Below, piece by piece: positions 58,296 to 64,000 of a stretch of 64,000 nt of DNA. Each line of letters starts with the position of its first letter. The first letter of the stretch is position 1. The notes below the pieces were generated by a model. It saw nothing but the letters and a program-made list of their open reading frames with translations, made no database searches and had not been told where the DNA came from. The stretch is from Linanthus parryae (taxonomy: Eukaryota; Streptophyta; Magnoliopsida; Ericales; Polemoniaceae). Where the stretch lies: contig JALGPY010000001.1 in assembly GCA_023055425.1 (NCBI GenBank), forward strand, positions 111,705,057-111,769,056, read 5' to 3'. The position numbers and the translations under genes were made by a program.

Positions 58296-59584
58296 TGTAA
58301 GGTCACAGGTTTCATGGTTTTGAAATACTATTTCAAGGCCTTGAACAAGTTTTCAAAGCCTTGAATTAGGTTTCACATGTTTCAAGGCCTTGAATCAGGA
58401 TTCAAAGCCTTGAAACTGTCTAACATGCATACATGTTCTGAGGGGGATTTTTTCTAAACTCTTTTGATTTAATACCGTCCCTCTCACCCCTGTACTTAAT
58501 GTGTTATCATTTGATGATGAAAGACAAAATGTTTTGAGATATCTAACATGTTTTAATCCATGGTTTTGACTCAGTTTTGCAGGAAATTTTACTTCCTATA
58601 TTTGCATAATTTGTTTCCTTATCTGAATTTTGCAGGAAAGGAAATCACTCAGTGAAGATGATCCTGTGATCAATCTGAGACTCATGACAGCTTCTCAATT
58701 TGTTTAAAGACAAGATCATAGCAAAATCTTTGAAGATTGTGATCAACTATCCGTTGGAGAAGGCTGTTGAAGTGAGTCAAAGTTGTTGCCTAAAATACAG
58801 AAGTTGACGCTGAAAATCTGGGAAGATTTTACGAGTTTCAAACTGTATAAATAGATCCCAATTTGAAGAATCAAGAGACATCACTCAACGGGAAAAGAGA
58901 GAGACACAAATCTGGATTGACAAGCATGAAAGAAGTTCATTACTCTCACAATCCAACACACAGAAGTTCACTGCATTATTCAATGCAGTTTTCTAATCTA
59001 GTGTTCTTCTGTATTGTACTTCATTGGTAGATCATTTCTTCAATACTTCTATACATCATTCTCAAGGATTGTTAAAAGTTAATAATAGAGAATTCTTAGT
59101 TAATCAGCTAGCTAAAGAATGTATTAGATAGGTTAGAGAGAACCACAAGCTGTAATAGAGCAAGGCAATTCTCTGTGCTTGAGATCTAGGGCTTAGCTTT
59201 TGATTAATAAGAATTGAGTTGAAAATCCTGCAGGGAGAAGATCCCTAAGGTAGAGACGTAGGTCCAAGTGGACTGAATTCTTTAAATCCTTTGTCTCTTA
59301 CATTTACAGTTCATTCACATTCTTAGTTTTTACAGCACTCAAACTTGTCTGTTTTTCAAGGGTTTGAAACTCTTTTCAAGGCCTTGAAAAAGACTTGACT
59401 GTTTTATTGCAAACTGTATTTTATTCCAAAGGATTGAGTTTGTTTTCAAGGCCTTGAACTCATTTGCACTAAAACTAAAACTAATTTCCTCCTCTGGTTT
59501 TGCAAAAAGTTGGCATACTCTATTCAACCCCCCCCCCATTATAAAGTATTTGTGCTGCATATTCATCTGCATACTCCCCTTTCA
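58296..59584 (+). repeat. 3' LTR of element E (1289 bp)
   Basis: TGTAAGGTCACAGG to CTCCCCTTTCA. TATA box TATAAATA at 58847-58854. Four exact TTCAAGGCCTTGAA palindromes (58332, 58381, 59375, 59445). Confidence 0.92.
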
Positions 59585-60839
59585 AACAAGTACGATAATG
59601 GAAATGTATCATTCCTAGTGAAGGCTCAGGGATAAATTTCCTAGAACTACTATTGTGAGCACAACATTTGGCTGTATAAGAACTACTACTCTGTTCCCTC
59701 TCTTTCTATCCATATGACTTTTTTAACTCGTATCTGAGTCACTCTGACCGAGTTAGTTGGATCACAAAATGATGCGATTTTTTGATAATTTTTTCACCGT
59801 GTGATAGAGAAACTTTTACTCTACAACAACATGAAAATATTATCAAAAAATTGCATCATTTTACTCGACAACACCATGAACAGAGTGGTAAGAAAGTAAG
59901 ACGGTCGAGGGCAATATCCACCAGTACTAATAATTTTAAAGTATGTGTGTGTGAGAGTGAGTGAGTGAGAGAGAGAGAGGGAGGACCTATAGATAGGAGG
60001 GTATGGAGCAAATCAACTTACATTTGAGAACCAGGAGTAGCAGGTCTTGTGATACAACGCGGTTCTTAAATCCTTGGCGAGTAATTCTTACATCAGCTAT
60101 TCTGGAAAAAATTCCAGAATATCGCTTATTAATTACTAATAATTATCAAACAGTGAAGTAAATGTGTACATTGATGCACAAGTGACAAGTATCATGGTTC
60201 ATAGATTTTGTTGAGCAAAGTGTAATAAGCCCCCCTGGCATGTCTTTGAAGATAAGTAAGATCATCTATCAAACTCACTTCGGACCTCTTAAATCACAAT
60301 GTCTCACTTTACTACAAAAGGAATGAGGGTGAAATTTCCAGGAAATATACTCTTACTCGTTATTAAAACCTCTTAGCAAGAATACTCTGCATCATGAAAT
60401 CCTCTTAAGACTAGTGTGAACAATGTGTCCAATACTAATAGCAATGATGTTTTTGTAAACTTTACTTTATTTTAACCGGGGATAAAGATTCCAAATATCC
60501 TAAGTGTCCTATCAGTTACTCTCATAGGCTTAACTGCTGACGGGGAGGGATTTGAATGGAACATTTTATTGCCTTTGTTTCAAAATTGGATATCTTGTGT
60601 GTGCCGTTATTTCAACAATGACAATTCAGAATACCTCTATTACAGACAAGATGATCATCACGGTATCGGTATATCATCTGATGATCATAATTACACTAAA
60701 CACAATATTAAAAGATGACTGTAATCATGCTGACGGCAAATGCAATCTAAAAATTAGATAAAATCAAGAGTTCAAAATGACATATATTATTTTTCAGGTA
60801 AATCCACACAAAAAGTGCAGTTTGGAGATGTAAAAAAAA
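59585..60839. other. Intergenic DNA with one MITE
   Basis: Apart from the MITE and a GT/GA microsatellite (59943-59983) nothing is recognised. Confidence 0.5.
59690..59930. mobile_element. MITE related to the Stowaway-like copy at 35749
   Basis: Central foldback: AAATGATGCGATTTTTTGATAAT is mirrored by ATTATCAAAAAATTGCATCATTT. Words shared with 35749-36006 include GAGTCA..TGACC, CTACAACA(C/A)CATGAAAA and GTATCATTTT/GCATCATTTT. Outer ends are too worn to fix exactly. Confidence 0.5.
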
Positions 60840-61645
60840 GTGCCAAAGGCCTTTGACAGGATCATATGAGACTTCCTTCACAACACTCTTTTGGATTTTG
60901 GTTTTTCCCCGGCTCTTCACCAACCTTGTTATGAGTTGTATCTCCTTTGTGTCTTACTGTATAGTTGTCAATGGTTTCATGACTGAGTTCTTACCCCAAC
61001 TTATGGCCTAAGACAATGAGATCCAGTGTCCCCCTTTCTCTTTGTCTTATGTGCTGGTGCTTTTTCTTCCTCTTTGAACAATGCTACCTCTTTTGGTCTT
61101 GTTAAATGGATTCAGCATGTCCCCTTCGGTCTCCAACTCTCTCATCTGCAATTTGCAGACGATATTAGTCTCTTCTTTGAGGCAGAAAAGGACACTGGAA
61201 CATCCCTAAAGAACTTAATTGAAGACTACTGCCATCAGTCTGGCCAAATCCTTAACCACACTAAGTCTTCTTTGGTCTTTTGTCCAAAATGAAACCTTTC
61301 ATCTCAAAGATAACTTTAATTCCTAGCTCAAAATTCCTTTTAAGGGTGAGTATGGGAACTACCTTGGAGTTCCTCTCAAAACTGGAAGGAAAGAAACATA
61401 TGTATTTAAACAAACAGTTAAGAAAGTGAACTCTAAGTGTTGTGGTTGGAAAGTAACTCTCCTTAACAAATTTGGTAGGCTAAACCTTATCAAGCCCACT
61501 CTTAGCAGTTTACTGCTTCATCCCTTTCTGTTTATGTCTTCCCTTCCTCCTACTGCAGAAAGATTGATACAACATTGTCAAATATTTTTTTTCTGGAAAG
61601 GTGATGCTATAAAAAGATCACTTCATTGTGTTGCCTGGAACTAAA
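60840..61645 (+). pseudogene. L1-type LINE reverse transcriptase relic
   Basis: Frames in series: KAFDRI.. (60858), a broken GLRQ-stop-DPVSPFLFVLCAGAFSS block (about 61010), the catalytic QFADDISLFFEAE (about 61150), SGQILNHTKSSLVFCP (61240) and, after a shift, NYLGVPLKTGRKETYV (61350) and FGRLNLIKPTLSSLLL. This is the RT palm and thumb of a plant LINE. It ends near 61645, without RNase H or poly-A. Confidence 0.82.
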
Positions 61646-63202
61646 GTTGTTTCACCAGATGAACCAAGCTACATGTTTCATCATTCAGGTTATTTATTCG
61701 CTATCGTTTATACTTTTTAATTTATATTTTCCTATTCTTTCTGTAATGTAATGACTTATTAGTCGAATAAAAAACAGTATGGCGATACTGCAAACATAGA
61801 AAGCATTACGTTCGTAATCACTGGAAAAGAAGTGCCAATTTTTAGAGGCATTCTATGGATATGAGGTGATAGGTCAAACAAGTGATTGATACTTTACTTG
61901 TAAGGAGGTAAAAGCATAAGTACAACCCGGTAGATCATGTATTAAGTTTTATGTTAATTAATAGAGGGGACTTCACATACAGGTTTATGAGCCAATGTTT
62001 TCCTTAACCCCGCGTATATATGACCCAACAACTACATGAGATATTTTCTGATTCAGTTGATATTTCTTCCAGAAGTTAGGCCAACAACTAAATACACTGG
62101 TTTTGGAAAAACTTTAACCCTAGAACTCTGAAATCCTTTTTATTGTTCATTTTTTGGATGAATTCAAATACTTCATTACATATAATTGACACAAAATATC
62201 TAAAAGTATACTACTTTGACACCTCTTGCTCACAAACTGAGCAAAATGATTTCAATTTCATTACTCAACTAAAAAGCAATTCATATATGGACAATTTCAC
62301 ATCTTACATGAATGCAGACGATAGTCGAGTATCGAAAGAACTTCAGCGGAAATGAAGCATGATAAATTAATTACAGGATCATTCAGTTATCTACTACTTT
62401 TAGATTCTGAGGAAACAAACGTTGAAAAGCCCAAAGAAGGATAATCAACAACAAGAGGACATATTATATATATTCCCCTTGATAAGATAAAATCATGTTG
62501 TTTCAACAACTCTAAAGAACATGCTTCTTAGTCGTTGCCCTTAAAAAAACATGCGAAAATTATGAAGTATGTCAGGACAGTACACTAGAATAAGAGTTGT
62601 GCCTTTCTCGAGGAAAAAATAAAAGAAAACATGAACTTACTTTGGTTTGGTTCTACATGAAATGAAACAAAAAAAACACAAGTAAGCAAACACGCAGACA
62701 TGGATCGTAATGCGATTTACCTTATTTTGACAATATAAGTGGCAAGAAATAGAAACATGCAAGGAAATGAGCACTTAAACAGGAGATGACAAGCTTATAT
62801 TTTCAAAATCACAGTGAAGAGGCGCATCAGGCGGTCATTCTTCACTATCAAAACTAAGCATAAACATAGCTGCTAGACATATCAGTTGTGGTACTAAGTT
62901 CAGACTAGCAGAAGATATACTGTCCATAACTGATTCTCCCAAACTATTTATACCTTCTCATTATTCCTTCAATGACTCAAGAGGACTGCAATACCAAAGA
63001 TTACTAATCATGTATAGTTGCTCACAAACTTGTTTATGTTTTACATCGAACTTCTCTAGTTTCAAACCTTTAAATTAGAAATATAATTATTCTATTCTTT
63101 TGTTTCTTTATTATATGTTTTAAGACTCGAGAAGAGTAAATATATCCGTGAGAGTTTTCCAGTGGTGTCAATTCAATCCCGTCGCACCATTTTTTCAATC
63201 AG
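61646..63202. other. Intergenic DNA without recognisable gene
   Basis: AT-rich, nothing identified on either strand. Confidence 0.5.
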
Positions 63203-63446
63203 GTCTATTCAACAGCGTTGGCCAAGCTATCACACATGTAGCTGCTGAGCACCAATCGAAGTTTGACAAACACTGTGTCATGGCTGCCAATATTAAAGAG
63301 GGTAGGACACACTTTTCTTGTTAGCTGATGTTCAAGCACATTGGTAGTCTTTGAGGTTGAAAGACCCTCAGTTAGAAGCTTTTGAGAGGGCTCAAGAAAA
63401 AAAAGGTCTCCAGCCTAAAGCGGATTCCGCATACTACAAAGAAGTA
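63203..63446 (+). other. Possible exons of an unrecognised host gene
   Basis: After CAATCAG (acceptor-like) an open stretch 63203-63302 reads LFNSVGQAITHVAAEHQSKF and beyond, to AAAGAGG followed by GTAGG. A second open stretch (about 63349-63446) reads LKDPQLEAFERAQEKKGLQ and onward, and ends at AA before GTATGT, a good donor. Composition looks protein-like, unlike the surroundings, but the 46-bp gap between them is short for an intron and I cannot name the protein. It may be a gene that continues beyond the window, or a relic. Confidence 0.3.
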
Positions 63447-64000
63447 TGTCATTTCAGCCGGACTAAACTAGATAGTAAGGCAGACATCATGTTCATTTTT
63501 CTTGATAGCTACTTACTCATTACTAGTAAGAACTACTTTTTTTGCATGTCCGAAATTTCTTTTGTATGAACAAAATGAAGGTGCTTATAATATTTTTTCA
63601 TCAATATTTTTCATTTTCTTTTGGTTTCAATTCAGAATTATGCATGTATTATGATGCAAATTCAAAACATATGTCATCTAAATGTGGAATGGGTGCAAAA
63701 GACAGTAGGACTTTGCAAAGATTGTATTTGGGATGACCATAGAAAGAAATTTTATACTGTATTTATAGAAAGAAAAGTTTGATTTTAGATGTTTAACATG
63801 AGTTCTACATATTGAAATGATGTCTAGAACTTTAGATGTAGACAAAAGTTCTTGAAGAACTTTCTACAACGAATGTGGCCCAAATATAACACAATTTACT
63901 TTTAGCACCTTAATCGGCACTTAGTTTTGGCTACTGGGACCTTATGACAACTTCTTCGGGTGAATGTAGCACCTACTCATTAAAGGAAATGTAAAACTCA
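63447..64000. other. Unassigned sequence at window end
   Basis: No further exon-like stretch that I can support. Confidence 0.4.

Larger units (their letters stand above)
39371..59584 (+). mobile_element. SIRE-like copia retrotransposon E with nested insertions
   Basis: LTRs 39371-40654 and 58296-59584, PBS for tRNA-iMet at 40657-40668, gag, protease, integrase, RT and RNase H in copia order on the plus strand, an extra ORF region (56255-57770) and a PPT at 58284-58294. Flanks GACAA / AACAA are a 4-of-5 match for a TSD. The 10-kb element F interrupts gag. Without F the element would be about 10.2 kb. The two-knuckle gag and the extra 3' ORF are marks of the SIRE/Maximus lineage. All coding parts carry stops or shifts, and the LTRs differ clearly, so it is old. 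Confidence 0.9.

Overview
This is plant nuclear DNA dominated by transposable elements. The reasons are Ty1/copia and Ty3/gypsy-type LTR retrotransposons primed by initiator-Met or Asp tRNA, L1-type LINE relics, Mutator and Stowaway type miniature elements, GT-AG introns and long AT-rich intergenic DNA. The species cannot be named from the sequence. I can support only one host gene with confidence: a two-exon MazG-family dCTP pyrophosphatase (30259-34000, + strand).

Layout. (1) 1-8346: a degenerate copia element (A, minus strand) with a window-truncated 3' LTR and a complete 5' LTR. It sits inside a second copia element (B, plus strand, 8347-12582), whose gag resumes directly after A. (2) 12583-16692: intergenic DNA with a LINE reverse-transcriptase relic (minus) and an RNase H relic (plus). 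(3) 16693-27720: a copia remnant (C, minus) split in its RT domain by a complete, very young, gag-only LTR element (D, 18025-26123). D has 3.04-kb LTRs, a 5-bp target duplication CTTGC, PBS, PPT and an intact 401-codon gag, but no pol. A 5'-truncated LINE (27724-29222) abuts C. (4) 29235-34250: the dCTP pyrophosphatase gene, with a 3.3-kb intron holding small repeats. (5) 34700-39300: four short DNA transposons: a foldback MITE, a Stowaway-like MITE, a 1.64-kb Mutator-like element with 9-bp TSD carrying promoter-like sequence, and a 194-bp Mutator-type foldback MITE. (6) 39371-59584: a SIRE-like copia element (E) with an extra ORF region between pol and the 3' LTR. E is interrupted in gag by a large pol-less LTR element (F, 42280-52306, tRNA-Asp PBS, TSD GATAC). 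F in turn holds a solo LTR (G, 46757-49621, TSD CCTAC) of a family related to D. This is a three-level nest. (7) 59585-64000: a MITE, a LINE relic and possible exons of an unrecognised gene.

Relative ages read from nesting and LTR divergence: E is oldest, then F, then G inside it. D is by far the youngest: only six substitutions seen by eye between its 3-kb LTRs. The autonomous-type elements all carry disabling lesions. The element with an intact reading frame is the gag-only element D, so it must depend on pol from elsewhere. The most interesting points are D and its solo-LTR relative, element F with its unrecognised ORF and duplicated hairpin/PPT module, the palindrome TTCAAGGCCTTGAA spread through LTRs and coding parts of E, the extra ORF of E, and two ultra-short LINE-like insertions.
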